Below are positions 46,491-55,596 of a DNA stretch of 64,000 nucleotides, one piece after another (positions within the stretch are counted from its first letter, which is position 1; each line of letters opens with the position of its first letter). This DNA comes from Pseudomonadota bacterium (lineage in GTDB: Bacteria; Pseudomonadota; Gammaproteobacteria; Burkholderiales; Sulfuriferulaceae): NCBI GenBank assembly GCA_021795395.1, contig JAJYPN010000004.1, positions 1-64,000 on the forward strand, read 5' to 3'. A model generated the notes under the pieces. It did not search any database, was not told where the DNA came from, and saw nothing but the letters and a program-made list of their open reading frames with translations. The translations under genes and the position numbers were made by a program.

Positions 46491-47648
46491 TTAATCCAAT
46501 TCAGGGTGGTATTCATTATTGATAATGGTGGGCCGCGCCACAGCCGCTACCGGCTGTCGATAGGCCAGCCGGCTGATGCCCAATGCTGCGCGCAATGCCG
46601 GAACACCTGCACCGGTTCGTGCGCTCAGTCGAATAGAGGAGATTTTACCATACTCATCGCGTTCGATCCCGGGATGAATTGAGCAAAGATCTATCTTGTT
46701 CATAATCAGAATCTGCGGAATCTCGGCAGCGCCGATTTCCTTGAGCACCCGGTTGACCTCGCTGATATGTTTGTCGCGCATGGGGCCGGCAGCATCGACG
46801 ACATGCAGCAGCAAATCGGCCTGGATGGTTTCTTCGAGAGTGGCATGAAAACTATCGACCAGGGTATGAGGCAGACGGGTGATAAAACCGACCGTATCGG
46901 ATAAAACGATTTCTCCGGCTTCGGGCAGGAACAGTTGCCGTGTCGTGGTATCCAGCGTAGCGAACAACTGGTCGGCGACAAAACTTTGCGCATGCGTAAG
47001 ATGATTGAACAGCGTCGATTTTCCGGCATTGGTATAACCTACCAGCGAGATCGACATGATTTGCTTTCGCGTCCGCGCACGTCGCTGCACGGTGCGCTGA
47101 CGCTGCAATTTGTGCAGCCGGTCCTTGAGCAGTTTGACGCGCTTGCCGATCAGCCGTCGATCCGTCTCCAGTTGCGTCTCGCCCGGACCGCGCAGTCCGA
47201 TACCGCCTTTTTGCCGTTCGAGGTGCGACCAGCCGCGTATCAGGCGAGTGGAAATATGGGCGAGCTGGGCGAGTTCAACCTGCAGAATACCTTCGGCGCT
47301 TTTGGCGCGGCTGGCGAAAATATCCAATATCAGAGTGGTACGGTCGATGACGCGGCATTGCAGAGCCATTTCAAGGTTGCGTTCCTGCGCTGGGGAAAGC
47401 GCATGATTGAATATGACAATTCCAGCATTATGAGCACGAACCAGGGCTGTAATTTCTTCTACTTTGCCGCTACCGGCAAACAAGGCCGGATCGGGTCGCG
47501 CGCGTCGACCTTCGATCAAATCGACGATTTCGAGACCGGCGCTTTGTGCAAGCAGCCGCAATTCGTCCACGCTATCCCGATAACCGGTTTCACCGGTATC
47601 GATACAGGCGAGAATGACTCGCTCGTTGCCGTGATGGCGCTCAAACAT
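46491..47648 (-). CDS. hflX: GTPase HflX
   Basis: HflX is a ribosome-associated GTPase that splits stalled or heat-damaged 70S ribosomes. The 385-residue protein has the N-terminal HflX domain (ALFAGSGKVEEI, VIDRTTLILDIFASRAKSAEGILQV), a linker with GGIGLRGPGETQLETDRRLI, and the G domain: G1 GYTNAGKSTLFN, G3 DTVGF, G4 NKID. It follows hfq after 21 bases, the standard order. Confidence 0.96.
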   Translation of the reverse strand: MFERHHGNERVILACIDTGETGYRDSVDELRLLAQSAGLEIVDLIEGRRARPDPALFAGSGKVEEITALVRAHNAGIVIFNHALSPAQERNLEMALQCRVIDRTTLILDIFASRAKSAEGILQVELAQLAHISTRLIRGWSHLERQKGGIGLRGPGETQLETDRRLIGKRVKLLKDRLHKLQRQRTVQRRARTRKQIMSISLVGYTNAGKSTLFNHLTHAQSFVADQLFATLDTTTRQLFLPEAGEIVLSDTVGFITRLPHTLVDSFHATLEETIQADLLLHVVDAAGPMRDKHISEVNRVLKEIGAAEIPQILIMNKIDLCSIHPGIERDEYGKISSIRLSARTGAGVPALRAALGISRLAYRQPVAAVARPTIINNEYHPELD

Positions 47649-47669
47649 AGTGCGCCTTATCTGTAAGGA

Positions 47670-47924
47670 TCAGTGTGAAGCAATGGCGTCTACATGCAGC
47701 GGAACAGCGCGGGCGGGTACGATAGTGGAAATGGCATGTTTATAAACCATTTGAGTGACCATATTTTTTAATAAAACCACATACTGATCGTAAGACTCAA
47801 TCTGTCCCTGCAATTTGATTCCATTGACCAGATATACCGATACCGGAACGCTTTCCTTGCGTAAGGTATTAAGGAACGGGTCCTGGAGCAGGAGTCCCTT
47901 ATTTTTAGTTTTAGGTACGTTCAT
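47670..47924 (-). CDS. hfq: RNA chaperone Hfq
   Basis: The Sm-like hexameric RNA chaperone that mediates small-RNA regulation. At 84 residues it shows [11 protein letters not shown] (proximal-face region), [24 protein letters not shown] (Sm1) and [12 protein letters not shown] (Sm2). The short C-terminal tail is usual for betaproteobacteria. It is the first gene of a minus-strand operon running to purA. Confidence 0.98.
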   Translation of the reverse strand: MNVPKTKNKGLLLQDPFLNTLRKESVPVSVYLVNGIKLQGQIESYDQYVVLLKNMVTQMVYKHAISTIVPARAVPLHVDAIASH

Positions 47925-47960
47925 GATGACATATATCCCAATATTGACGGTTGAAGGTGG

Positions 47961-47989
47961 ATTATGCGGATTTATTGATCATTCAGCAA
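47961..47989 (-). promoter_or_regulatory. Candidate sigma-70 promoter of the hfq operon
   Basis: On the minus strand TTGCTG, a 17-base spacer and CATAAT lie 37 bases upstream of the hfq start codon. The -10 is good and the -35 fair. Confidence 0.45.
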
Positions 47990-48179
47990 TATAATAAGCT
48001 GTTAATGAATCTCTGTGAGAGGAATTGTCGTGTCATCGCGTTATGTAAGAATAAATCTAGTCATTTCTGTTTATGAAAATGGAGCGGCATGAGAAATCAG
48101 GCATGAAGCGTTTGGAAAAAATATCCCAACGCATCGACAGATAGAATCGACTGCCGAATTTGATAATAGTTTAACAGTT

Positions 48180-48209
48180 TTGACATTGCCCATGTTCTGG
48201 CGGGATAAA
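48180..48209 (+). promoter_or_regulatory. Candidate sigma-70 promoter of pgi
   Basis: A consensus TTGACA is followed by a 17- to 18-base spacer and GGATAA/GATAAA. It would give a leader of about 230 bases before the pgi start codon. Confidence 0.5.
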
Positions 48210-48443
48210 AGAGCATGACGAAAGCGATTTGTTTTCCGATTATCTTTGTGGGGTTATACCTGTTTTCAGATCGACTGCCTGTATTTGCCAGTCGCGATCA
48301 AACATGAAATAGTTGATAACGGTCAGGATGCACAGTTTGAGTACCAAGGGATTTTGTGGCAGCATAATCCTGCAACGCTGATTCAGTGTAGCGAATTTGT
48401 CATAATTTGCCAACAACCCATTTCATGGCTACGGAGAAAAAAT

Positions 48444-50108
48444 ATGCCGGATTGCAGTCGTTTCCCTGCGTGGAAAAAGCTCAAGGAGCATCAAAAAGAT
48501 ATGCAACGGATTTCGATGCGCTATTTGTTTGCCGAAGACGCGAACCGATTCGAGCGATTTTCGCTGCAGGCCGGCGGCATATTGCTGGATTATTCCAAGA
48601 ACAGGATCACTGCGCTGACTGTTCGTTTATGGCTGGAACTGGCAAAAGAGGCGAGGCTGTCCGATGCAATCGAAGCCATGTTCAGCGGTCAGAAAATCAA
48701 TCGTACCGAGGATCGCGCCGTGTTGCATACGGCGCTGCGCAATCGTGATCATACGCCGGTGTTCGTTGATGGTCGCGACATCATGCCGGACGTCGATGGC
48801 GTGCTTGCGCGTATGCGAACCTTTACCGATGAGGTGCGCAACGGTAACTGGCTGGGTTATACCGGCAAACGCATTACCGATATCGTCAATATCGGCATCG
48901 GCGGTTCGGATCTGGGCCCAGTCATGGTGACGCAAGCGCTGAAACCATACTGGCACCGCGATTTGCGCGCGCATTTCGTCTCCAATGTCGATCCCAGCCA
49001 GATGATCGATACGCTGGCAGAAGTCGATCCGGAAACCACCTTGTTCATTGTCGCGTCGAAAACCTTTACCACTCCCGAAACCCTGCTCAATGCTCACGTG
49101 GCGCGGCGCTGGCTGATCGATCAGGCAGGCAGCGAAGCGGCCGTCGTCCGGCATTTCGTAGCGGTATCGACCAATACGGAAAAAGTCCAGGCGTTCGGTA
49201 TCGACAAGGAGCACATGTTCGAATTCTGGGATTGGGTGGGAGGACGGTATTCAATCTGGTCCGCTGTCGGCTTGCCTGTGGCGTTAATGGTAGGCATGGA
49301 TCATTTCGAGGATTTTTTGAGCGGCGCCCATGCCATGGACCAGCATTTCCGCACGGCATCCCCGGAGCGGAATCTGCCTGTCATCATGGGTATGCTCAGC
49401 CTCTGGCACAACGATTTCTGGAATGCCGAAAGCCAGGCGATTTTTCCGTACGATCAGTATCTGGCGCGATTTCCGGCGTATTTGCAGCAGCTGGAAATGG
49501 AAAGCAACGGCAAAAGCGTGACGTTTGACGGCAAGACCAGCCGCTGTCAGACCGGCCCGGTCATCTGGGGTGAACCGGGCGGCAACGGCCAGCACGCTTT
49601 TTTTCAGCTGCTGCATCAGGGTACGCGTACCGTTCCGGCCGATTTCCTGATTGCTGCCGAATCGCAACGACCGGTCGATCGTCAGCACGAAGTTTTGCAG
49701 GCGAACTGTTTTGCGCAAACCAAAGCGCTGATGCTGGGCAAGACGCGCGACGAAGCCAAGGCGGAGCTGATGCGCAACGGCGTAACCGGAAAAAGGCTGG
49801 AAATGCTGTTGCCGCACAAGGTTTTTCCTGGCAACCGCCCAACCACCACGCTGGTGTATCGCAAGCTGGACCCGTATACGCTGGGCGCTTTGATCGCGTT
49901 ATACGAACATAAGGTGTTTGTCCAGGGGGCGGTCTGGAATATCAATTCCTTCGATCAATGGGGAGTAGAGCTGGGCAAGCAGCTTACCGGCGGAATAGAA
50001 ACCGATCTGGCGGACGACAAGCAAATAACCGGTCACGACAGTTCGACCAACGGTCTGATCAATGCCTGCAAGCATTTGCGCCGGAACGGGAACGGCGCAA
50101 CCGGCTAA
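48444..50108 (+). CDS. pgi: Glucose-6-phosphate isomerase
   Basis: Pgi interconverts glucose-6-phosphate and fructose-6-phosphate and feeds sugar-nucleotide synthesis for the exopolysaccharide. From the ATG at 48444 (MPDCSRFPAWKKL), preceded by CGGAGA, it has 554 residues, close to the 549 of E. coli. Motifs: IVNIGIGGSDLGPVMV, FIVASKTFTTPETLLNA, the signature GEPGGNGQHAFFQLLHQGT and KVFVQGAVWNINSFDQWGVELGK. The 66-codon upstream extension in the track is excluded for lack of any counterpart. It converges with selO. Confidence 0.96.
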   Translation: MPDCSRFPAWKKLKEHQKDMQRISMRYLFAEDANRFERFSLQAGGILLDYSKNRITALTVRLWLELAKEARLSDAIEAMFSGQKINRTEDRAVLHTALRNRDHTPVFVDGRDIMPDVDGVLARMRTFTDEVRNGNWLGYTGKRITDIVNIGIGGSDLGPVMVTQALKPYWHRDLRAHFVSNVDPSQMIDTLAEVDPETTLFIVASKTFTTPETLLNAHVARRWLIDQAGSEAAVVRHFVAVSTNTEKVQAFGIDKEHMFEFWDWVGGRYSIWSAVGLPVALMVGMDHFEDFLSGAHAMDQHFRTASPERNLPVIMGMLSLWHNDFWNAESQAIFPYDQYLARFPAYLQQLEMESNGKSVTFDGKTSRCQTGPVIWGEPGGNGQHAFFQLLHQGTRTVPADFLIAAESQRPVDRQHEVLQANCFAQTKALMLGKTRDEAKAELMRNGVTGKRLEMLLPHKVFPGNRPTTTLVYRKLDPYTLGALIALYEHKVFVQGAVWNINSFDQWGVELGKQLTGGIETDLADDKQITGHDSSTNGLINACKHLRRNGNGATG

Positions 50109-50113
50109 CGCCG

Positions 50114-51577
50114 TTACGAAGAACAGCTGACGCTGATTGGCTGCGCTCCTTCCGGCGGCGCCGCGGCATATCTTTCCATGCCTGGATGCTCGTCGTAAGG
50201 CTGTTGCAATACCCTCATCAAACGGTCGATTTCGCTGGCGTCGTCATGATCGCGAGCAGCGATGATGGCTTGTTCCGCCAGATGGTTACGTAAAATATAT
50301 TTGGGATTGACCCGGCGCATGCGGGTTCCGCGTTCTGCATCGTTGGTTGAGAGGGCAAGCAATCGCCCGCGATACGTGGCCGCCCACGCATCGAACGCCG
50401 CACGATCGATGAACAGGTCGCGCAGGGGCGCATTGATGTTGTCCGGTTCGGTGCTGAAATCGCATAGCGTACGCATGAATATCGTGTAATCGATGCGGTT
50501 GGCCGCGAGCAGATCCAGCAGCTCGATGAGCAGCGGCACATGGCTTTTGTCGGCCGGCAAACCGAGTTTTGCGCAGAGCAGATCGATATAACTGCCGGCG
50601 AACAGCGCGGGATAGCGATCCAGTTCGGCCTTCGCCGCTTCGATCGGCATCAACGGTGTCAGCGCCTGCGCCAGCCGCGTCAGATTCCAGGCCGCCACGT
50701 CGGGCTGCTGATCGAACGCATAACGCCCGTTTTCGTCGGAGTGATTGCAGATAAAACCGGGATCGTAACGGTCGAGAAAACCGAACGGACCGTAATCGAG
50801 CGTCAAACCCAGCAAGGACATATTGTCGGTATTCATCACTCCGTGACTGAACCCCACGGCTTGCCATTGCGCCATCAGACGGGCCGTACTGGCGATGACA
50901 GTTCCCAGCAAGCGCGGATATTTATCGGCGGCGTCAGCGAATTCGGGGTAATGATGCTCGATGACGAAATCCGCCAGAGTGCGGACTTCTTCCGGCTGCC
51001 CGCGATAAAAAAATACCTCGAACGAACCGAAGCGAAGAAAGCTCGGGCTCATGCGCATGACTACCGCCGCCGTCTCCTCGGTTTCCCTGTAAACCGGCAA
51101 ATGGCTACCGACCAGAGACAAGGCGCGCGTCGTTGGTATGCCGAGGCCGAACATGGCTTCCGAACACAAATATTCGCGTATGCTCGAACGCAATACCGCG
51201 CGGCCGTCGCTGCCGCGCGAAAATGGGGTAGGGCCCGAGCCTTTCAGTTGCAGTTCCCATACGTCATCGGGGCCGCTCACATCGCCAAGCAGCAAGGCGC
51301 GGCCGTCGCCCAGTTGCGGAACGAAATAGCCGAACTGGTGGCCGGCGTACAATGCCGCCACCGGCACGGATCCGGGGAACAGGCGATTGCCGCAGAGATA
51401 GTCCGCTGCATCGGGGCGCTGCGCCTCGGCAGGATCAAGGCCGATCAGTTCGGCCGCCAGCGGATTGAAATGCAGCAGGCGCGGCTCGGGCACCGGTGTC
51501 GGCAACGTTTTTTTGTAGAAATGCGGCGGTAGGCCGGCAAACTGGTTGCCGATCGGTAGGGTGTCGAAGGTATGCAT
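50114..51577 (-). CDS. selO: Protein adenylyltransferase SelO (YdiU/UPF0061)
   Basis: SelO is a kinase-fold protein that transfers AMP from ATP to protein hydroxyl groups (AMPylation) and is linked to redox stress responses. The 487-residue protein has the family blocks YAGHQFGYFVPQLGDGRALLLGDV, ELQLKGSGPTPFSRGSDGRAVLRSSIREYL and GVMNTDNMSLLGLTLDYGPFGF (catalytic Asp/Asn). It ends SVSCSS, with cysteine near the C-terminus where eukaryotic forms carry selenocysteine. It is convergent with pgi (stops five bases apart) and otherwise stands alone. Confidence 0.94.
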   Translation of the reverse strand: MHTFDTLPIGNQFAGLPPHFYKKTLPTPVPEPRLLHFNPLAAELIGLDPAEAQRPDAADYLCGNRLFPGSVPVAALYAGHQFGYFVPQLGDGRALLLGDVSGPDDVWELQLKGSGPTPFSRGSDGRAVLRSSIREYLCSEAMFGLGIPTTRALSLVGSHLPVYRETEETAAVVMRMSPSFLRFGSFEVFFYRGQPEEVRTLADFVIEHHYPEFADAADKYPRLLGTVIASTARLMAQWQAVGFSHGVMNTDNMSLLGLTLDYGPFGFLDRYDPGFICNHSDENGRYAFDQQPDVAAWNLTRLAQALTPLMPIEAAKAELDRYPALFAGSYIDLLCAKLGLPADKSHVPLLIELLDLLAANRIDYTIFMRTLCDFSTEPDNINAPLRDLFIDRAAFDAWAATYRGRLLALSTNDAERGTRMRRVNPKYILRNHLAEQAIIAARDHDDASEIDRLMRVLQQPYDEHPGMERYAAAPPEGAQPISVSCSS

Positions 51578-51744
51578 GATTTAAGTCGGTGGTAAAGGAG
51601 GTATGGGCTATGATAACGTCAATAGGCCATTGATGGGAGCGGCTTGGCTATCTAGATGCTATGTCGAGTCGAATCACCTCGATCCGGCGGCCACAGTCCG
51701 GCGCAGAATGCGTAGCTATGCGCTGGTCCGGTCGCGTAGAGTCT

Positions 51745-52053
51745 TCAGTATTTTCTGCCTATCGTGAAACCCACCATCCCCGTTACCAGGCTGGCTAATA
51801 CACTCATCCAGATCTTCTTTTCATCGAGAGATTGATCCCCTAATGCGAGTATCCACAGGCAAATCAAAAAAAGCAGCCCTAAGCAGCCAATTCCAAACAA
51901 GAAAAGTATTTTATCCTTCCAGCGGCGATGATTTGCATCTTCCGCCGTTTCTTGCGGAGAGACCGAAACATCTACCGGCCCTGCGTTTTTTGCGAGGGCA
52001 AGCAAATCTACTGCGGGCGGCAATGATTGCGGCTGCCGCAGATCACTGGTCAT
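51745..52053 (-). CDS. Small two-TM membrane protein, uncharacterised
   Basis: I do not recognise a family. The 102-residue protein has about 45 hydrophilic N-terminal residues, then a helix (ILFLFGIGCLGLLFLICLWILAL), a short charged loop (GDQSLDEKK) and a second helix (MSVLASLVTGMVGFTIG) ending in a basic tail (RKY). The start overlaps the stop of the ribbon-helix-helix gene (TAATG), so translation is coupled and the two products probably work together. The pair could be a toxin-antitoxin-like or regulatory module; that is only inference. Confidence 0.65.
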   Translation of the reverse strand: MTSDLRQPQSLPPAVDLLALAKNAGPVDVSVSPQETAEDANHRRWKDKILFLFGIGCLGLLFLICLWILALGDQSLDEKKIWMSVLASLVTGMVGFTIGRKY

Positions 52054-52259
52054 TACACGCCTATGATTTCACGAAGTACGTGATGCTGACTATCCGTGAT
52101 CGCCAGTTTGTTTCCCTGACCACGTTCCGTTACTGCCAAATCGATCAATGCAATGGCTTTACGCAGCAACTCGCTTTTGGTTGTACCGTCTTTCGCAGCC
52201 AGTTCATCCAGTCGTGAATTTAGCGCTTCGGTAATGTTTACATTAAGTCTTACGTTCAT
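52053..52259 (-). CDS. Ribbon-helix-helix (CopG/Arc-type) transcriptional regulator
   Basis: A 68-residue protein with a ribbon-helix-helix fold: beta strand MNVRLNVNITEAL, helix A LNSRLDELAAKDG, turn and helix B TTKSELLRKAIALIDLAV, followed by a 25-residue C-terminal tail. Such proteins bind palindromic operators as dimers and often autoregulate two-gene operons. A palindrome lies inside the promoter just upstream (52293-52307). A GAGGTG ribosome binding site precedes the ATG. The downstream partner is a small membrane protein coupled by a TAATG overlap. Confidence 0.82.
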   Translation of the reverse strand: MNVRLNVNITEALNSRLDELAAKDGTTKSELLRKAIALIDLAVTERGQGNKLAITDSQHHVLREIIGV

Positions 52260-52287
52260 GATTCACCTCTTTGAGTGGGTTGCACTT

Positions 52288-52316
52288 ATTTTACTCATAA
52301 AATGAGTGTTATGTAA
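52288..52316 (-). promoter_or_regulatory. Promoter with operator-like palindrome for the RHH operon
   Basis: On the minus strand TTACAT (-35), a 17-base spacer and TAAAAT (-10) form a good sigma-70 promoter 29 bases before the RHH start codon. A perfect palindrome ACTCAT-N3-ATGAGT (52293-52307) fills the spacer and touches the -10, where a bound repressor would block polymerase. Autorepression by the RHH protein is the natural reading. Confidence 0.55.
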
Positions 52317-52371
52317 GTAGAATCCGCTTTTTTATGATTTTTTCGTAGTGCTAATGGTCATCTATATAAAG

Positions 52372-52476
52372 TAAGAGCTTCGCACGTAGCGTGCGCTGTC
52401 TGTACCAGTGATGCATGAGGGATCTTGAGCCTGTTTTTACGAGATGAGCAAGCGCAGAAAGTTGCAAAACTCTCTC
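52372..52476 (+). repeat. Dispersed intergenic repeat, copy 3 (about 105 bp, internal deletion)
   Basis: A shorter, diverged copy of the repeat at 27660-27800 (reverse complement). Shared blocks: AGAGCTT-GCAC, GTAGCG, CATGA...GATCTTGAGCC, TTTTTA, ATGAGCAAGCGCAG and TGCAAAACTCTC. It lacks about 35 bases of the middle. It lies about 90 bases upstream of hisD. Confidence 0.75.
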
Positions 52477-52566
52477 GCGATTTTTAGTGCGTCTTACCGT
52501 GTAGTGCTGTGAGCGAACCTGATTTGCCAGTATAATAAGTTTTTGTTAAAACTGCATGCTGTCGTC

Positions 52567-53871
52567 ATGATAACGATACAAACACTGGATACCCGTTCCG
52601 TGGATTTTCAAACCCGGCTGGATCATTTGCTGGCTTTCGAGAGCGGACAGGACGCGTCGATCGAGAGCGCTGTGGAGGAAATCTTGCGGCAGGTGCGCCG
52701 CGACGGCGACAACGCGGTACTGGACTATACGCGTCGTTTCGACCGTCTCGATGCGGCGGCAGTGAGCGAGCTCGAACTGCCGCCGGCGCGTTTGCAGACG
52801 GCGTTGGAGAAGCTGCCGCCCGAACAGCGAATGGCGCTGGAAGCCGCAGCGCAGCGGATACGCGATTATCATCAGCGACAGATCGTGCCGTCATGGAGTT
52901 ACGAGGAAGCTGACGGCACCCTGCTCGGTCAGCAGGTGACGGCGCTTGATCGCGTCGGCTTGTACGTGCCGGGCGGCAAGGCAGCCTATCCCTCGTCGGT
53001 GCTGATGAACGCAATTCCGGCTCATGTTGCCGGAGTGCGGGAATTGATCATGGTGGTGCCGACTCCGGACGGCATCCAGAATGAACTGGTGCTCGCGGCG
53101 GCGGCGGTGGCGGGGGTGACGCGCGTCTTCACCATCGGTGGCGCGCAGGCCGTTGCGGCGCTGGCTTACGGCACCGCGACGATTCCGCAGGTAGACAAGA
53201 TAGTCGGGCCGGGCAATGCGTACGTCGCTGCCGCCAAGCGCCGGGTGTACGGCACGGTCGGTATCGATATGGTGGCGGGACCGTCGGAAATCCTGATTAT
53301 CTGCGATGGCAAGACCGATCCCGACTGGATAGCGATGGATCTGTTTTCGCAGGCCGAGCACGACGAGCTGGCGCAGTCGATCCTGCTTTGTCCCGATGCG
53401 GCGTATATCGAGCAAGTCGTCGCCAGTATCCGTAAATTATTGCCCGACATGCCGCGTCGCACGGTTATCGAGACTTCGCTGCGCGATCGCGGCATATTGA
53501 TTGCCGTGCGCGATCTGGATGAAGCCGTGCGGATTGCCAATCATATTGCGCCCGAGCATCTGGAACTGTCGATGGAAAACGCCGATAGCTGGGTGGCGAA
53601 AATCCGGCACGCCGGTGCGATCTTTATCGGCCGCAATACCTGCGAAGCCTTGGGAGACTATTGCGCCGGGCCCAATCACGTCTTGCCTACGTCACGTACT
53701 GCACGCTTTTCCAGTCCGCTCGGCGTGTACGATTTCCAGAAGCGTTCGAGCCTGATTCGCGTTTCCCCGGCAGGCGCGCAAACGCTCGGCCGTATTGCCT
53801 CTACGCTGGCGTACGGCGAAGGATTGGCGGCGCATGCGCGTTCGGCGGAATATCGTTTGATTGAATCCTGA
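52567..53871 (+). CDS. hisD: Histidinol dehydrogenase
   Basis: HisD oxidises histidinol to histidine in two NAD-linked steps at a zinc site, the last reactions of the pathway. From the ATG at 52567 ([11 protein letters not shown]) it has 434 residues. Motifs: [18 protein letters not shown], the zinc-site region [14 protein letters not shown], and [13 protein letters not shown]. The track's TTG start eight codons earlier is unlikely. It is the first gene of the operon here; the hisG usually found just upstream in betaproteobacteria is absent. Confidence 0.97.
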   Translation: MITIQTLDTRSVDFQTRLDHLLAFESGQDASIESAVEEILRQVRRDGDNAVLDYTRRFDRLDAAAVSELELPPARLQTALEKLPPEQRMALEAAAQRIRDYHQRQIVPSWSYEEADGTLLGQQVTALDRVGLYVPGGKAAYPSSVLMNAIPAHVAGVRELIMVVPTPDGIQNELVLAAAAVAGVTRVFTIGGAQAVAALAYGTATIPQVDKIVGPGNAYVAAAKRRVYGTVGIDMVAGPSEILIICDGKTDPDWIAMDLFSQAEHDELAQSILLCPDAAYIEQVVASIRKLLPDMPRRTVIETSLRDRGILIAVRDLDEAVRIANHIAPEHLELSMENADSWVAKIRHAGAIFIGRNTCEALGDYCAGPNHVLPTSRTARFSSPLGVYDFQKRSSLIRVSPAGAQTLGRIASTLAYGEGLAAHARSAEYRLIES

Positions 53872-53872
53872 T

Positions 53873-54976
53873 ATGAGCCGTTACTGGAGCTCCATTACGC
53901 GTCAGCTGACCCCGTACGTTCCGGGAGAGCAGCCGAAACTCGCCGATCTGATCAAGCTCAATACCAATGAAAACCCTTACGGCCCCAGCCCGCGCGTACT
54001 GGAGGCCTTGCATGCCGAGGTAGGCGATGGTCTGCGCTTGTATCCCGACCCCAATTGCGATGCGCTTAAAACGGTGATTGCCGGGCAATACGGAATGGCT
54101 GCAGAGAACGTATTCGTCGGCAACGGGTCGGACGAAATTCTGGCGCATGTGTTTCTGGCATTATTGAAGCACGACCTGCCGGTGTTGCTGCCCGACATCA
54201 GCTACAGTTTTTATCCGGTGTATTGCGGTTTGTACGATATTGCCTATACCGCAGTGCCGCTGGACGCCGATTTCCGCATTTGCGTAGACGATTACCTGCA
54301 ACCGAACGGCGGAATCGTCTTTCCCAATCCCAATGCGCCCACCGGTTGTCCGCTGGCGTTGTCCGAAATCGAACGCTTATTGCAGGCGAACCCCGACAGC
54401 GTAGTAGTCATCGATGAAGCGTATGTCGATTTCGGCGCCGAATCCGCGGTCGGTCTGATCGCCCGATATCCGCAGTTGCTGGTCGTGCATACCTTGTCCA
54501 AATCGCGCGGCTTGGCCGGATTGCGCGTCGGCTTCGCCCTCGGTAGTCCGGAACTGATTGCGGGATTGACGCGCGTGAAAGACAGTTTCAACTCCTATCC
54601 TCTCGACAAGCTGGCGCAGACCGGGGCGATTGCGGCGATACGGGATAGCGCTTACTTTGATGCGACGTGCAGGCAAATTGTCCGTAGCCGCGAAAAACTG
54701 GTTGCCGATGTAAGCCGGCTGGGTTTCGTCGTACTGCCGTCGGCGGCAAATTTCATTTTCGCCCGGCATCCCCGATTCGAAGGAGAGCGGTTGGCGGCAC
54801 TGTTGCGCGAGCGGCATATCATCGTTCGCCATTTTCGCCAGCCGCAACGCATAGCGCCGTTTTTGCGCATTACTGTCGGAACCGATGCGCAATGCCAGGC
54901 GCTGGCGGACGCGTTAGCTGAAATCGTGTACATGCCGCCAAAATCCATTGTGGCATCGGGCACCCCAAGTTGTTAA
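53873..54976 (+). CDS. hisC: Histidinol-phosphate aminotransferase
   Basis: A PLP-dependent class I/II aminotransferase that makes histidinol phosphate from imidazoleacetol phosphate and glutamate. The 367-residue protein has [53 protein letters not shown] and the PLP lysine in [16 protein letters not shown] take the ATG at 53873, one base after the hisD stop, rather than the overlapping TTG at 53861. Confidence 0.96.
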   Translation: MSRYWSSITRQLTPYVPGEQPKLADLIKLNTNENPYGPSPRVLEALHAEVGDGLRLYPDPNCDALKTVIAGQYGMAAENVFVGNGSDEILAHVFLALLKHDLPVLLPDISYSFYPVYCGLYDIAYTAVPLDADFRICVDDYLQPNGGIVFPNPNAPTGCPLALSEIERLLQANPDSVVVIDEAYVDFGAESAVGLIARYPQLLVVHTLSKSRGLAGLRVGFALGSPELIAGLTRVKDSFNSYPLDKLAQTGAIAAIRDSAYFDATCRQIVRSREKLVADVSRLGFVVLPSAANFIFARHPRFEGERLAALLRERHIIVRHFRQPQRIAPFLRITVGTDAQCQALADALAEIVYMPPKSIVASGTPSC

Positions 54977-55007
54977 TTAACGAGCCCTAAGATAAACTGC
55001 CAACATT

Positions 55008-55595
55008 ATGCGCACAGCTCAAATTACCCGCAACACCCTCGAAACGCAGATCAGCGTCCAGCTCGATCTGGACGGTACAGGCAAAGGCAGCTTTAATACC
55101 GGTGTTCCGTTTCTGGATCATATGCTCGACCAGATCGCCCGTCACGGCATTATCGATATAAGCGTCGAGGCGGCAGGGGATTTGCATATCGACGCGCATC
55201 ACACCGTGGAAGATATCGGTATCACCCTGGGCCGGGCGCTGGCGCAGGCCATAGGTGACAAAAAAAGCCTGCGGCGTTATGGCCATGCCTATGTCCCGCT
55301 TGACGAGGCCTTGTCGCGCGTCGTGCTCGACCTGTCCGGGCGGCCCGGGCTGGAATATCGGGTGGAGTTTACCCGCGCCGCCATAGGCCAGTTCGATGTC
55401 GATTTAATTCACGAGTTTTTCCAGGGACTGGTGAACCACGCCGGCATCACGTTGCACATAGATAATTTGCATGGCGTCAATGCGCATCATCAGGCCGAAA
55501 CGATATTCAAGGCGTTCGGCCGCGCTTTGCGCATGGCTGTCGAGCTTGACCCGCGCATGAGCGGCGTTGTGCCTTCAACCAAGGGTACGCTGTAA
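55008..55595 (+). CDS. hisB: Imidazoleglycerol-phosphate dehydratase
   Basis: HisB removes water from imidazoleglycerol phosphate using two manganese ions. This monofunctional form (195 residues) has both metal-binding repeats: [17 protein letters not shown] with [15 protein letters not shown], and [15 protein letters not shown] with [18 protein letters not shown]. It lies 31 bases after hisC and 1 base before hisH. Confidence 0.97.
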   Translation: MRTAQITRNTLETQISVQLDLDGTGKGSFNTGVPFLDHMLDQIARHGIIDISVEAAGDLHIDAHHTVEDIGITLGRALAQAIGDKKSLRRYGHAYVPLDEALSRVVLDLSGRPGLEYRVEFTRAAIGQFDVDLIHEFFQGLVNHAGITLHIDNLHGVNAHHQAETIFKAFGRALRMAVELDPRMSGVVPSTKGTL

Positions 55596-55596
55596 G

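Larger units (their letters stand above)
47925..48443. other. Intergenic region between hfq and pgi
   Basis: About 520 bases between divergent genes. It holds the hfq promoter candidate near 47975 and a pgi promoter candidate near 48190. A 30-codon ORF with a hydrophobic core (48215-48307) lies in the long pgi leader but is unsupported. The ORF track extends pgi upstream through this region to 48246; that extension has no family counterpart. Confidence 0.5.

Noticed and set aside
48246-50108. 620-residue version of Pgi from 48246
   Set aside because: The upstream 66 codons lack homology; the ATG at 48444 has a proper CGGAGA site.
50540-51532. 330-codon plus-strand ORF over selO
   Set aside because: Antisense shadow of selO, with composition typical of reverse-frame translation.
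51609-51773. 54-codon plus-strand ORF after GGAGGT near 51610
   Set aside because: The binding site touches the ATG without spacing, the product is basic and family-less, and it overlaps the membrane-protein gene in antisense.
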